From NCBI RefSeq assembly GCF_026130165.1, contig NZ_JAIHOM010000004.1:1-64000 (forward strand): a stretch of 64,000 nt of DNA. Reading direction: 5' to 3'. The notes under the pieces are model-generated. The model saw only the letters and a program-made list of their open reading frames with translations, searched no databases and was not told the DNA's origin. This DNA comes from Spirulina subsalsa FACHB-351 (lineage in GTDB: Bacteria > Cyanobacteriota > Cyanobacteriia > Cyanobacteriales > Spirulinaceae). The translations under genes were made by a program, and so were the position numbers. Shown in pieces: positions 1 to 8,131 of this stretch. Positions within the stretch are counted from its first letter, which is position 1. Every line of letters begins with the position of its first letter.

Positions 1-126
1 GATCAAGTCGGGATGGGGCATCGCCACGACTCTAAACGGACACGGAGACAGAGTAAGACTGGTTCGCCAGCGTCAGTCGTTGAGGTGTCAAGAATCACCG
101 TTGCTTCAGCACGGTGAGTATGTCAA
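1..126 (+). mobile_element. Right-end remnant of an IS200/IS605 (TnpB) element
   Basis: The first 114 bases read through in frame 1 and stop at TGA (115-117), a basic serine-rich tail of the sort that ends tnpB genes. It overlaps a hairpin, CACCGT (96-101) with ACGGTG (111-116), followed by GAGTATGTCAA. Hairpin plus TGTCAA recurs at five other places here and matches the subterminal right-end hairpin of IS200/IS605 elements. The upstream part of the element is outside the window. The TnpB call for the coding part is weak; the end hairpin is clearer. Confidence 0.45.
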
Positions 127-154
127 TTTAGCCTATTGCCTATTTCCTATTCCC

Positions 155-190
155 TTGTTGAGTCTAGCGTTGGGCTTTTTCAGCAGACCT
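155..190 (-). repeat. Dispersed repeat, copy A
   Basis: On the minus strand this reads GTCTGCTGAAAAAGCCC and then CAACGCTAGACTCAACAA. Near-identical copies lie at 35791-35823 and 51599-51634 on the plus strand. All three are intergenic or run over a stop codon. It may be the end of an insertion sequence or a small non-autonomous element. Confidence 0.7.
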
Positions 191-193
191 AAC

Positions 194-1447
194 CTACCAA
201 ACTCGTAAAACTTTACCCTGTAAGGTTTTCCCCCACCAGTAGGTATTTTGACAGGCGGAATGGAGGGTGGTTGAATCGACGGTCCAAGGGGCTTGGGGAT
301 CGAAGAGAATAAAGCCGCCTTGGGTGCCTGGGGTACATTCTAGGGGCGGTTGTTGTAGGCAACGGTGGGGGGCGGTACTCAGGGCGTTCCAGAGTTGGAG
401 CGGGGTCCAATCGCCTTGGCGGATGAGGTGTTGCCAGAGCAGGGGGAGGGCGAGTTGCAGGCCCAGGGCTCCGGGGGGGGCTTCGGCAAAGGCGACGGTT
501 TTTTCTTCGTAACTGTAGGGGGTGTGATCTATGGCGATCGCATCAATTACCCCGGTTTTAACTCCCTCTTGCAGGGCGAGGCGGTCGGTACTGTTCCCCA
601 ACGGGGGATCTAGGCGCAAATTGGGGTCATAGTCCATGAGGGCGCTGGTATCGAGGAGTAAGTGGTGCCAGGGGGTGCTGGCAGTAATGGAGAGGCCTTT
701 CCCTTTGGCTTGGGCAATGAGTTCCACGGAACGAGCGGTGGAAACCCGCATCAGATGAACGGGGGTGGAGAAGGCGGCGATAATTTCCAACAGGGCGGCG
801 AGGGTGGCACTTTCGGAGTAGGCGGGATCTCCCACCAGTCCCATTTGAATGGAGAGGGGCCCCTCGCGCATTACGCCTTGTTCTTGGAGTTGGGGGTGAG
901 TTAGCCCTAACGCGAGGGGTTTTTGCCAAGGTTGAGCATATTCGAGGGCCCGACGCAATAGGCCCCAATGGGCTAGGGTTTTGCCGTCACTCCAACCGAT
1001 TACGCCGTTTTGCCGGAGGTCGTCGAGTTCGGCCAGTTGTTCTCCAGCGAGATGGCGGGTAATAGCTCCCCAGTAGTGGAATTGAGGTTTTTTGGGAAGG
1101 GTCTGGGCTTTTTGCTGGAGGAATTGACAAGTGGCGGCTGTGTCTAAGGGGGGGGTGGTGTTGGGCAGGAGGGTAATGTGGGTAAAACCGCCTGCTAGGG
1201 CGGCTTGGGCGAGTTGGTCGAGGGTTTCTCGGTCTTCGTGACCGGGGTCGCTACTCTGGCTGTAGAGATCGACTAAACCGGGGGCGAGAATATAGCCAGA
1301 GGGGGGGGTGATTTGGCTGTCGGAGGGGTATTGGGTCAGTTGGGGGGCGATCGCCTCAATTTTGCTGTCACAGATCAAGATGTCTGCAAGGCGATCGCTT
1401 TGGGAGAGAGGATCGAGAATCCGAACTTGTTGGAATAATTCGTTCAT
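194..1447 (-). CDS. pyrC: Dihydroorotase-like protein (PyrC family) lacking the HxH metal motif
   Basis: Amidohydrolase of the dihydroorotase family, which closes carbamoyl-aspartate to dihydroorotate in pyrimidine synthesis. Length (417 residues) and plan fit type I dihydroorotase: a small N-terminal beta domain, a TIM barrel, and the late motif AIDHTPYS with the conserved Asp-His. However, the segment after GLVD, which normally holds the HxH zinc ligands (DxHxH), reads DLYSQSSDPG, so both first-strand histidines are gone. Such proteins occur as non-catalytic partners of aspartate transcarbamoylase in some bacteria, which is an alternative role. The start is taken at ATG 1447; an in-frame TTG at 1459 overlaps the stop of the upstream rfaE2-like gene, so the two are translationally coupled or very close. 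Confidence 0.8.
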   Translation of the reverse strand: MNELFQQVRILDPLSQSDRLADILICDSKIEAIAPQLTQYPSDSQITPPSGYILAPGLVDLYSQSSDPGHEDRETLDQLAQAALAGGFTHITLLPNTTPPLDTAATCQFLQQKAQTLPKKPQFHYWGAITRHLAGEQLAELDDLRQNGVIGWSDGKTLAHWGLLRRALEYAQPWQKPLALGLTHPQLQEQGVMREGPLSIQMGLVGDPAYSESATLAALLEIIAAFSTPVHLMRVSTARSVELIAQAKGKGLSITASTPWHHLLLDTSALMDYDPNLRLDPPLGNSTDRLALQEGVKTGVIDAIAIDHTPYSYEEKTVAFAEAPPGALGLQLALPLLWQHLIRQGDWTPLQLWNALSTAPHRCLQQPPLECTPGTQGGFILFDPQAPWTVDSTTLHSACQNTYWWGKTLQGKVLRVW

Positions 1448-1455
1448 AGGGATGG

Positions 1456-1962
1456 TCAAAGATTTTTCAATTCCGGTTGCTTGCCCAGAATACGCTGAAT
1501 AATACTCGTCGTTGAAGAGGGAATCTCGACCTGTACTAATTCAATCTGTCCACCATAGGCTTGTACGGTGGGATATTCGGGTAATGTGTCCGGGGTGTAG
1601 TCGCCCCCTTTGACATAAATTTCCGGTTTGAGTGTTTCGAGGAGAAAAGTCGCGGTGGTTTGCTCGAAAATAACGACGCCATCCACGGGTTTTAGAGCCG
1701 CTAAGACCTCTGCTCGTTCTTGTTGGGGAATAATGGGGCGAGAGGGCATTCCGGGGCTGTAGGGCTTAATTTGAGCCACAGAACTGTCGCTGTTTAAACC
1801 CACAATTAGGGTTTTGCCCAAGGCTTTGGCCGTTTGTAGGTAGCGCACATGACCCGCATGAATCAGGTCAAAACACCCATTGGTAAACACGAGAGGCCGC
1901 CATTGCTCGGGATGGTTGGCAATTTCCTGTTGTAGTGCTTCAAGTTGGTAGAGGGAAGACAT
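1456..1962 (-). CDS. rfaE2: RfaE2/HldE-type nucleotidyltransferase
   Basis: Cytidylyltransferase-fold enzyme of 168 residues resembling the ADP-heptose synthase C-terminal domain (D-glycero-beta-D-manno-heptose 1-phosphate adenylyltransferase), which makes ADP-heptose for lipopolysaccharide. The signature FTNGCFDLIHAGHVRYL contains the HxGH nucleotide-binding motif; GLNSD and a later SSTTSII (the usual ISSTxxI position) complete the family pattern. The N-terminal kinase domain found in E. coli HldE is absent, the usual split arrangement in cyanobacteria. It is followed directly by the dihydroorotase-like gene and probably shares its transcript. The substrate is inferred from family resemblance only; other sugar or glycerol phosphate cytidylyltransferases share the fold. 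Confidence 0.85.
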   Translation of the reverse strand: MSSLYQLEALQQEIANHPEQWRPLVFTNGCFDLIHAGHVRYLQTAKALGKTLIVGLNSDSSVAQIKPYSPGMPSRPIIPQQERAEVLAALKPVDGVVIFEQTTATFLLETLKPEIYVKGGDYTPDTLPEYPTVQAYGGQIELVQVEIPSSTTSIIQRILGKQPELKNL

Positions 1963-2052
1963 AAGCGTAAGAGGGCGGGAGGAAAGAACCTGAACTATCG
2001 GGGATGCTCACGTCTCTCTTTGACCCATTGAGTTAGGATGGACGAACGGGGA

Positions 2053-2835
2053 TTAGTGGGTGAAACTAGGGTTCTGATCACAGGACGGTTCACGCATTAA
2101 GATCCCGTCTTCGAGGTAGGTGATTTTGTCGGCGACGGTTTTTAAGCGGGGGTCATGGGTCACCATGACAACAGTAGAGTGTTCTTCTTTGGCTAATTCC
2201 CGCAGGAGTTCAATCACCCCATGACCACTGTGGGAGTCTAGGGCGGCGGTGGGTTCGTCTGCCATAATGAGTTGAGGTTTCCCCACTAGGGCGCGGGCGA
2301 TCGCCACTCGTTGTTGTTGACCCCCAGAAAGGTCGCGGGGTAAGTGGTGCATCTTGTTCCCTAACCCCACTTTGTCCAGTAAATGGGTGGCCTCGGGACG
2401 ACGTTCTGCTTTCGGGACGCCCTTCATTTTCATGGCTAACTCTACATTTTCCAAGGCCGTGAGGGCTGGAAATAAGTTAAACCCTTGGAAAATAAACCCA
2501 ATATTGTGTAGACGAAAGCGGGCTAATTGACGACGGGACATCCGGGTAATTTCATGACCGAGGAGGTAGACTTTCCCGTGGCTGGGGGTCAAGAGTCCCG
2601 CTAAAATGGACAGTAAGGTAGTTTTACCAGACCCAGAGGGTCCCATTAAAAGCTGAATGTCCCCCCGTTCAATGGATAAGTCAATACCTTGTAATACAGC
2701 AATTTGCTGTTGTCCCATCGAGAAGGTCATGTCCACCCCACAACACTTGATCGCGCCTTTGGGCATGAATTCGACACAGTGTACAGTAGGAACAACCTGG
2801 TTAGGATGAGTTAGTTGGAGTCGAGATGTGACCAT
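2053..2835 (-). CDS. ABC transporter ATP-binding protein, DevA/LolD/MacB type
   Basis: ATPase subunit of about 260 residues with Walker A GPSGSGKTT, Q-loop FIFQGFNLFPALTA, signature LSGGQQQRVAIARAL, Walker B LIMADEPTAALD and switch histidine VMVTHDP. This pattern fits the exporter group of DevA, LolD and MacB, which works with a permease and a membrane-fusion protein. No devB or devC partner is adjacent, so the partner is encoded elsewhere or the gene is an orphan. The longest frame opens with TTG at 2922; ATG at 2835 or 2766 is more likely, because family members start shortly before the first beta strand. The N-terminal 25 residues before the ABC domain are unusual. Confidence 0.85.
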   Translation of the reverse strand: MVTSRLQLTHPNQVVPTVHCVEFMPKGAIKCCGVDMTFSMGQQQIAVLQGIDLSIERGDIQLLMGPSGSGKTTLLSILAGLLTPSHGKVYLLGHEITRMSRRQLARFRLHNIGFIFQGFNLFPALTALENVELAMKMKGVPKAERRPEATHLLDKVGLGNKMHHLPRDLSGGQQQRVAIARALVGKPQLIMADEPTAALDSHSGHGVIELLRELAKEEHSTVVMVTHDPRLKTVADKITYLEDGILMREPSCDQNPSFTH

Positions 2836-3060
2836 CAAAATTGAGTGAATGACTAAATCTAGAGACGGTATGTTAATCAATGTAACGCTATAGTAGCGAC
2901 TTCTGACCGGACTGGAAATCAAATTATCGATTATAGCTAGAACGAATAAACTAGATCGGGGTTAACCCCTCCGTTGTAAGCTTAAGAGCGTGAATCTGCT
3001 CCAAATGTTTCTGAACCCTATCATATCTCCCCCTCAAATCATGCTAATTTCTAATCGCCT

Positions 3061-3483
3061 ATGAGTTTTACTGCTAGTTATACCATCCATCTTTCGGAAA
3101 CTGACGCGGCCGGGGTGGTTTATTTTGCCAATGTCCCCCACTTGTGTCATGTGGCCTATGAGGACTCATTACTAGCGGTTGGTATTGATCTCAAGGCGTT
3201 GGTCAGTGCCAGAGGTTTGGCGTTACCGATTACTCATTGTGCGGTGGACTTTTTCCAACCTTTGTTTTGTGGCGATCGCATTCTGATTGTCCTCACGCCC
3301 CATACCTTAGATTCAAGCAGCTTTGAGGTGACATATCAAATTTATCACGACCCAGCAGGCGATCGCCGAGTTGCTCAAGTTTTAACCCGTCACGTTGCCA
3401 TTGATCCCATCCAACGTCAGCGTCTGACTCTTCCTCCTGACCTGATTCATTGGCTGACCCAGTGGCAAACCTCAGATTCATAA
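3061..3483 (+). CDS. menI: 1,4-dihydroxy-2-naphthoyl-CoA hydrolase (hotdog thioesterase)
   Basis: Hotdog-fold acyl-CoA thioesterase of 140 residues that probably releases DHNA from DHNA-CoA in phylloquinone synthesis, supplying the photosystem I quinone. The N-terminal segment ETDAAGVVYFANVPHLCHVAYED matches the active site of the 4-hydroxybenzoyl-CoA thioesterase group, with the catalytic Asp in TDAAG. Length fits the cyanobacterial DHNA-CoA hydrolase, for which Synechocystis slr0204 is the known example. It stands alone on the plus strand, divergent from the DevA-type gene. A general YbgC-like thioesterase is the alternative. Confidence 0.8.
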   Translation: MSFTASYTIHLSETDAAGVVYFANVPHLCHVAYEDSLLAVGIDLKALVSARGLALPITHCAVDFFQPLFCGDRILIVLTPHTLDSSSFEVTYQIYHDPAGDRRVAQVLTRHVAIDPIQRQRLTLPPDLIHWLTQWQTSDS

Positions 3484-3577
3484 CCTGAAACTGACTACAA
3501 CAGAAGGGCTAGGATTTCCGGGCAGTCCGGAATATCAGACTTTGCCCTTGTAGGAGAATAGCAAGTGTTCTACAGTT

Positions 3578-4012
3578 ATGATTACTAGAACTATGGGATT
3601 ATCTAGCCAGACTATTTATCAGGGGGGGAGTGCGATCGCTTTAATCGCCCTAGTAGGTGTATTTGCGGTCACCAACCCATCAAAAGAGGCTTATCTCAAT
3701 TATGCCTCGGAAAAATTTGTTCGTGAAATAAAAGAAAGTGCTTGTCAGCAAAATGTTGTAGATCGTATTCCCACCGGAGTCAACAATCTCTTACGAGACT
3801 TGGGTTTAGAAAACACCGGAAACCGTTTACAGCAGCTTTGCCAGGACAGTTTAACCGCAGGAGGCGATCGCTTCAAACCCTTCCTAAAAGATTTCGTCCA
3901 ACAATCCACCACCCAGCAAAACTTTCAAGTCTTTTCTCTCTATCACACAGAAATCCTCGACCAAAAAGTGACTACCCTCGCCCTGCTTGGCAACTTCATC
4001 ACCTTCTCGTGA
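3578..4012 (+). CDS. DUF4359 family exported or membrane-anchored protein
   Basis: Small cyanobacterial protein of 144 residues with one N-terminal hydrophobic segment (about residues 15-33, ending in AVTNPS), then a soluble domain with two cysteines (about 49 and 88) that could form a disulfide, and a C-terminal block QNFQVFSLYHTEI typical of DUF4359. The N-terminal segment may be a signal anchor. Function is unknown. An alternative start at ATG 3593 (MGLSSQ) would trim five residues. Confidence 0.7.
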   Translation: MITRTMGLSSQTIYQGGSAIALIALVGVFAVTNPSKEAYLNYASEKFVREIKESACQQNVVDRIPTGVNNLLRDLGLENTGNRLQQLCQDSLTAGGDRFKPFLKDFVQQSTTQQNFQVFSLYHTEILDQKVTTLALLGNFITFS

Positions 4013-4543
4013 GATCCCCTGCTGATTTTATTGTATCCTGCGTATTATTACGGAAAAATAACACAAATCCCTGACCTAATCCGTATTATTTCTTAATCAA
4101 AAGCGCAACCAAAATAGAGGAATTGGCTATTGTAGAAACCATCCCCATTCGTTAGATTAGAAACATAGAGAACAGACTTGAGGAAAAGACCTCTTTTTTA
4201 GAAAGTTCCGGGTCGTAATGTTCCTGATACTATGACCTGATTCTATGAAACAAAGTCGTCTTGATCTAGGTTCAAGAATCCAGTTCAATAATCCATCCTC
4301 AGTGTTTTCGTTTCTATCCGGGGAATTTTAAACTCTAGAACAGGGTGGCATCATGGAACGGGAAGTAGAACAAACAGTAGAAGAGAAATGTTATAATCTT
4401 TAGTTTTTCTCAGAACATCTACCCAGACAAGTTTTTGAATGCTCACGCCTGAAATCGATGGATAAAGCAGCAAGATTTACCCCTTCTGTTTTGTCCATTT
4501 TTTATTGTGAACAGTTATCAATTGCCATAAAACCAGTATTAGA
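4013..4543. other. Gene-free stretch between DUF4359 and pentapeptide genes
   Basis: This is AT-rich spacer between convergent genes. It holds a weak terminator-like hairpin (GAGG at 4180, CCTC at 4190, then six T) and a TATAAT-like hexamer near 4390. A 16-codon frame begins at the ATG near 4354, but nothing supports its translation. I see no RNA gene. Confidence 0.5.
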
Positions 4544-5551
4544 CTAATTGACCACTGATTCTCCCGTTTGACCATTGGGTAAAATAGCCGTCTCTAGTAA
4601 AGCATGGGAAAAATCAGCCAAACTCAAATTCGCCCCAATCAAATTCGCCCCCTTTAAATTAGCCTGATTAAACTTCGTTCCCATTAAATGAGCCAATAAT
4701 AACCCAGCTTGGCAAAGTCGCGCTTGAGACAAATTAGCATAGGACAAATTCGCACTTAATAAATTCGCCCCCGTCAAATCCGCATGAGACAACTTAGCGT
4801 TTTGTAGATTAGCATTAGTTAATTCTGCCCCTTGTAATTGGGCATAACGCAGATTAGCAGAGGTCAAAATTGCCCCCTTTAAATCTGCACCTTCTAAACT
4901 AGCTCCTTTCAAATTGGCCGCCGTTAAATCCGCATTGCGCAAATTGGTAAAACTTAAATCCGCCCCTTGTAAATTGGCCCCCCGCAAATTCACCCCATTA
5001 AGATAGGCACAGGTTAGAATAGTAGACTGTAAACTAGCCTGTTCTAAGTTTGCTTGAGTTAAGATAGCCCGAGTTAAATTAGCCTGATTTAAGTTAGCTT
5101 TTACCAAAGCACCACGAGTTAAAGTCGCTCCCGTCAGATTTGCACCTTTTAATTTACTCCCTTTGAGGAATTGTGCTTGGACTAAACTACAGCCCACCAA
5201 AGAAGCCCGATTCAGATTAGCCCCAGAAAGATTAGCATTAGAGAGAATCGCCCCACTGAGGTCTGCGGCCATCAAACTCGCTTCAATCAGTGTTGCTCCG
5301 CTCAAATTGGCTTCAATCAAAAGTGCTTGATTGAGTTGGGCATGATTGAGATTCACTTGACTTAAATTACTCCGCATTAACTTCGCTTTCGTTAAGTCTG
5401 CGTGCTTAAGGGAGGAATAACTCAAGTTAATTTGATTCAAGTTAGCGTGAGCAAAGTTCGCCTGACGGACTTTAATCCGGGAAAAATTGCGCTCTCCTTG
5501 GCTCACTCGACGTAAAAGTTCATCAATGCTGAAAAGCTGGCTTTTACTCAT
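4544..5551 (-). CDS. Pentapeptide-repeat protein
   Basis: The protein has 335 residues. After a 25-residue N-terminal region (about MSKSQLFSIDELLRRVSQGE) it is built almost entirely of A(D/N)LXX pentapeptides, for example ANLSG, ADLTG, ANLKG. This predicts a right-handed quadrilateral beta helix of roughly 14 to 15 coils. Cyanobacteria carry many such proteins, few with a known role. There is no signal peptide or second domain, so it should be cytosolic. It is a lone gene; a bidirectional terminator at 5684-5714 separates it from the upstream region. Confidence 0.9.
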   Translation of the reverse strand: MSKSQLFSIDELLRRVSQGERNFSRIKVRQANFAHANLNQINLSYSSLKHADLTKAKLMRSNLSQVNLNHAQLNQALLIEANLSGATLIEASLMAADLSGAILSNANLSGANLNRASLVGCSLVQAQFLKGSKLKGANLTGATLTRGALVKANLNQANLTRAILTQANLEQASLQSTILTCAYLNGVNLRGANLQGADLSFTNLRNADLTAANLKGASLEGADLKGAILTSANLRYAQLQGAELTNANLQNAKLSHADLTGANLLSANLSYANLSQARLCQAGLLLAHLMGTKFNQANLKGANLIGANLSLADFSHALLETAILPNGQTGESVVN

Positions 5552-5683
5552 AAAAAATGGGTGGATGATTTTTGATGGAGTAGACAGAACACTCGATCAA
5601 AATGAATGGGTATAAAGATAGGAACAGGAAAAAATTCGATCCAGTTAAAACGTGACGAGATGAGAAAATTTCTAAGTAGAGGT

Positions 5684-5714
5684 AAAAACTAAGGGGTTTG
5701 ACGGCTTAGTTTTT
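5684..5714. terminator. Bidirectional intrinsic terminator
   Basis: A perfect 10-bp stem, AAAAACTAAG (5684-5693) with CTTAGTTTTT (5705-5714), has an 11-base loop. T runs follow on both strands. Confidence 0.75.
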
Positions 5715-5766
5715 GCGATCTTCCCTCATCTGTCCTGATGGTTGGGGAATTTTCAGGGTGAATCAG

Positions 5767-5913
5767 CTACAAATGGACAAAGGAAATTCCCTGATTTTGC
5801 ATCCAACAGAGGAAATGGGCTGTCCAACCCGGTCTGGGCATTAAGCTTGAGAAGTCTTGGGTTGCGGATAGTCTGGCTAATAACCCGCTCTCTTCCCAGT
5901 TGTTGCGTGACAT
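5767..5913 (-). CDS. Possible 48-residue small protein
   Basis: A short frame from ATG 5913 encodes 48 residues ending QNQGISFVHL. The composition is protein-like, but there is no clear ribosome binding site and no recognised family. It lies downstream of the terminator at 6026-6054 and upstream of the one at 5684-5714, so it would need its own promoter. It could equally be chance; the longer frame reaching 6135 crosses the terminator hairpin and is rejected. Confidence 0.2.
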   Translation of the reverse strand: MSRNNWEESGLLARLSATQDFSSLMPRPGWTAHFLCWMQNQGISFVHL

Positions 5914-6025
5914 ACAGTTAAAACTTGATAAGTAAATTAGATGGATTTGACGTTCAACTGATTCTCTATACCCCTTAAAGATACTCGCTTGAGGGGCGTT
6001 CTGGCAAGGGGAATCCAGACGGTCA

Positions 6026-6054
6026 ATTAAAAACGCACCCTTACATAGGGTGCG
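6026..6054 (-). terminator. Intrinsic terminator of the exported-protein gene
   Basis: A perfect 8-bp stem, CGCACCCT (6034-6041) with AGGGTGCG (6047-6054), has a five-base loop. On the minus strand it is followed by TTTTTAAT. It sits 125 bases after the stop of the gene at 6180-6659. Confidence 0.8.
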
Positions 6055-6179
6055 CCTAGGGGAAAAGGAATTGGACGCTCCTCTGCGGTAATGGGAGAGG
6101 ATTGTTGATTTAACGAGTCCAATGAGATGAGACACCTTGCAGCGTCTAGTCTGGATAGGGTTCTCCTCCCAAGCCTAAC

Positions 6180-6659
6180 CTACCACAAACCGGGGATGGG
6201 GGCTGTTTGAGGAACAGGGGCCATCATGGGGTCAGAGGGAGGCAAAATGGAAGAAGAACGAGGTTCTTGTTGGTTGCGGTCGTATTCAGCCCAGAGGGAT
6301 TCGGTGCGACTGCTGAAGTCGGAGGGAGAAGAGACGGAGATTCCTCTGGGGGCTAATCCCACAATGCGCCGCCCTTGAACAAAGACGGGGGTTCCGCCCA
6401 TTAAGTTCATGGCCCCTAAATCCGATTGGGAAACACCGACCCACATTAGGGGATCTTCGCTCCGTTCCAGTTCAACTAAAACCTGAGTTCCCACAACACT
6501 GCGCACAACTCCGCGAATTTTAGGCTCGCGGGAGGGACTTTCTTGAGCGAGGAGCAGAGGATTGCTACCGGGTTGAGCTTGTACGAGATCGGCAGCGATC
6601 GCACTTAAACAAACAGCCAACGCTGTTCCAGTCAGTACGGTGAATTTCGTAAGACGCAT
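6180..6659 (-). CDS. Exported protein of unknown function
   Basis: A protein of 159 residues starting at ATG 6659 (MRLTKFTVLTGTALAVC), with a clear signal peptide cleaved near LVQAQ. The mature part has a short beta-rich segment (REPKIRGVVRSVVGTQVLVELERSEDP region) that looks like an SH3- or OB-like barrel, then a proline-rich tail without structure. The longer frame to 6806 extends upstream through a GC-rich hairpin and is not used. I do not recognise the family. It should be periplasmic. Confidence 0.7.
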   Translation of the reverse strand: MRLTKFTVLTGTALAVCLSAIAADLVQAQPGSNPLLLAQESPSREPKIRGVVRSVVGTQVLVELERSEDPLMWVGVSQSDLGAMNLMGGTPVFVQGRRIVGLAPRGISVSSPSDFSSRTESLWAEYDRNQQEPRSSSILPPSDPMMAPVPQTAPIPGLW

Positions 6660-6983
6660 GATTAAATCTACCCCATAAGACGATTTACACTTACCGATAA
6701 TAATATGAGCTTTTGCAGTCAATGCAAGCTTTTTGTCTCGGATACTGTGCCAGTGCCATGAATTACCCCGCCGTACAGACGGACGGGGTTTCAGTAACCC
6801 CAGCATCGTCTGTCTGGTTAGAGCTTAATCGCTTCTTCTGCCCCAGTTGCGTTATCCCGTCCCTATGAGTACGAGGAGAATCAGTGGGGAAACCAATCCC
6901 CCCTCAGACTATTGGTTGTTTTCCCGACCGCCAAAAATCGATCTAACATGGAGAAGATAGCTTGCACTGCTCATCGGGGAGTT

Positions 6984-8000
6984 ATGAAACAACCTACACC
7001 GGAAACTGCTGTAACTTTTGGCGATTGGGCTTATATTGCCGTTGCCAAGCATTATAAAAAAATCCTCAAACATGAGCCGGAAGTCCTCAAAGATCAAGAT
7101 CCTGAAGAATTACATCAAATGCGGGTTGGAATGCGGCGTTTACGCACCGTCTTGATTGGTTTTGCCACTGCGTTACGTTTACCCAAAGGCATCCGCGAGC
7201 AAAAAGTGGGTAAGTTTGCTCGCATTTTAGGGGAGTTACGAGATTTGGATGTGTTGGGGGAAAGCCTTAAAAAAGACTATCTCCCCCATTTGCCCAAAAA
7301 AGAACAGAAGGTGCTGCGGGATGTGTTCCCCGCGTTCAAACATCAACGCCACAAAGCTTTTAAACAAGTCCGTAAAGCCCTCCAAGAGAAACCCTACCTT
7401 AAATTCAAACAACGCTTAACAGAATGGTTAGAATTTCCCCAATATCACGCTATTGCTTCTCTACCCATTGAGGAGGTTCTCGCGGATTTACTTTTACCCC
7501 AAGTGAGTCAATTGTTGCTACATCAGGGCTGGTGGGTGGGGGTAGGGAGTTTGACGAATGCTGTTTCTTTAGATCCTTCTCCCCGAGCCTTAATGGAACA
7601 AGTCTTTACTCATGAGATCACTAGCTTACATAGTCTGCGCAAAGAGGCCAAGCGATCGCGCTATCAACTGGAACTATTCACCCAATTCTATGGGGAAACC
7701 TATCAAAGCTATGTTCAAGATATCAAGGAAATCCAGACCGTCTTAGGCGACATTCAAGATAGTTTTGTCTTAGTGGAATTTCTACAAAGTCTTTTTCCAG
7801 ACCCCATTGAGCAAGAATTACCCCATTTAACCCAAAAACTACAGGAAATTCGCTGGGAAAAATGGCAAGCTTGGCAAGGTTTACAAGCTCAATTTACCGA
7901 ACCTTCCACCCGCCATCATTTCCGCTTAACTGTGCAGAAACTAGAACCCCTAAAACAGCAAAGTTTCCCTAAAGATTTGGTTTTACTTCCTGAGTCTTAG
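6984..8000 (+). CDS. CHAD domain protein
   Basis: Alpha-helical CHAD domain protein of about 338 residues. Conserved histidines and basic residues appear in ELHQMRVGMRRLRTVL and in the second half, SLHSLRKEAKRSRYQLELF, the two repeat halves of the domain. CHAD domains bind inorganic polyphosphate and associate with polyphosphate granules. There is no fused CYTH (triphosphatase) domain. The start is taken at ATG 6984, preceded by CGGGGAG; in-frame starts at 6912 (TTG) and 6948 (ATG) would add an unconserved-looking leader. Confidence 0.85.
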   Translation: MKQPTPETAVTFGDWAYIAVAKHYKKILKHEPEVLKDQDPEELHQMRVGMRRLRTVLIGFATALRLPKGIREQKVGKFARILGELRDLDVLGESLKKDYLPHLPKKEQKVLRDVFPAFKHQRHKAFKQVRKALQEKPYLKFKQRLTEWLEFPQYHAIASLPIEEVLADLLLPQVSQLLLHQGWWVGVGSLTNAVSLDPSPRALMEQVFTHEITSLHSLRKEAKRSRYQLELFTQFYGETYQSYVQDIKEIQTVLGDIQDSFVLVEFLQSLFPDPIEQELPHLTQKLQEIRWEKWQAWQGLQAQFTEPSTRHHFRLTVQKLEPLKQQSFPKDLVLLPES

Positions 8001-8030
8001 GAAATTTATCTCGGGGCGTTTTTGAAAAGG

Positions 8031-8085
8031 GTGCGTCAGGATGAAGGGCATGGATCTGAAGCTCGAATGCCTCACTCTGACGCAC
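8031..8085. terminator. Long hairpin between convergent genes
   Basis: GTGCGTCAG (8031-8039) pairs perfectly with CTGACGCAC (8077-8085), and GGCAT (8047-8051) with ATGCC (8067-8071) inside. It sits between the CHAD gene and the convergent HAD gene. There is no T run on either side, so it may stabilise both 3' ends rather than terminate. Confidence 0.55.
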
Positions 8086-8131
8086 TCTATTCTATTTCAG
8101 AGTAGCGGATCACCTAGGGGAACTGATTCTG

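Larger units (their letters stand above)
5552..6179. other. Gap between pentapeptide gene and exported protein gene
   Basis: Apart from the two terminators and the doubtful 48-residue frame, the stretch shows an inverted pair GGAATTT/AAATTCC near 5748-5795. No known RNA gene is recognised. The part between the terminators (about 5720-6020) could be a small RNA transcribed on the minus strand. Confidence 0.4.

Noticed and set aside
5767-6135. 122-codon frame on the minus strand
   Set aside because: It runs through a clear terminator hairpin, so only the part after 5913 could be real.
6755-6800. IS-end hairpin near CCCCGCCGTACAGACGGACG
   Set aside because: A GC-rich hairpin is present, but the end TAATTCATGG does not match TGTCAA or TTCAC; left out of the two families.
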